From Candidatus Tectimicrobiota bacterium (GTDB lineage Bacteria > JACPSX01): a stretch of DNA of 5,569 nt. Below the pieces are notes generated by a model. The model saw nothing but the letters and a program-made list of their open reading frames with translations. It was not told where the DNA came from and did no database searches. The DNA is taken from contig JACPSX010000171.1 of NCBI GenBank assembly GCA_016193065.1, positions 1 through 5,569 on the forward strand, given 5' to 3'. A program made the translations under genes and the position numbers. Positions 5,537 through 5,569 of this stretch are shown here, one piece after another. Positions within the stretch are counted from its first letter, which is position 1. Every line of letters begins with the position of its first letter.

Positions 5537-5569
5537 TTGCTCTCCCCGCGCTTTATTGAAGAATTTACA
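5537..5569 (+). CDS. Possible start of the next trp gene (indole-glycerol-phosphate synthase?), cut by window end
   Basis: From TTG at 5537 the frame stays open for 11 codons to the window edge and reads M(L)-L-S-P-R-F-I-E-E-F-T. A purine-rich site GAGAGAAGG (5521-5529) lies seven bases upstream, and the spacing from the trpD stop is 21 bases, as expected within an operon. No ATG is available in this stretch. A short Phe/Ile/Glu-containing N terminus is compatible with trpC, which often follows trpD, but 11 residues do not allow identification. The start could also lie beyond the window. Confidence 0.4.
   Translation, partial: MLSPRFIEEFT

Overview
The window comes from a fairly GC-rich bacterial chromosome. 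Three things point to an anaerobic or facultatively anaerobic bacterium that handles aromatic acids: the end of a molybdenum hydroxylase operon of the 4-hydroxybenzoyl-CoA reductase type, a flavoprotein subunit with the extra four-cysteine iron-sulfur loop, and a complete trpE-trpG-trpD cluster. A Desulfobacterota-like or other proteobacterial host would fit, but that is a guess from gene content and not proven by the sequence.

Layout: (1) 1-1401, plus strand: the last 118 residues of the molybdopterin-binding large subunit, then the complete FAD/[4Fe-4S] subunit. (2) 1415-1912, minus strand: an unrecognised small exported protein made almost entirely of charged heptads. It converges on the reductase operon with 13 bases between the stop codons. 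A perfect 17-bp stem-loop lies inside its 3' end. (3) 1913-2340: about 430 bases without a long gene but densely packed with control elements. They are A-tract repeats, a sigma70-like promoter, a 32-codon tryptophan leader peptide (Cys-Trp-Trp-Val-Trp), and two consecutive intrinsic terminators whose arms are interchangeable. (4) 2341-5515, plus strand: trpE, trpG and trpD, tightly spaced or overlapping. They are followed by what may be the first 11 codons of trpC with a TTG start, cut by the window edge.

How it works together: TrpE and TrpG form anthranilate synthase and TrpD adds the phosphoribosyl group, giving the first two committed steps of tryptophan synthesis. The leader region looks like a ribosome-mediated attenuator. 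Stalling at the three Trp codons should leave a segment just downstream (2148-2160) free to pair with the first terminator (2226-2238). That would release the terminator's 3' arm, which is perfectly complementary to the 5' arm of the second terminator. Read this way, one stalled ribosome could switch off both terminators in a relay. The pairings are visible in the sequence; the relay mechanism is inference and is the most interesting item here.
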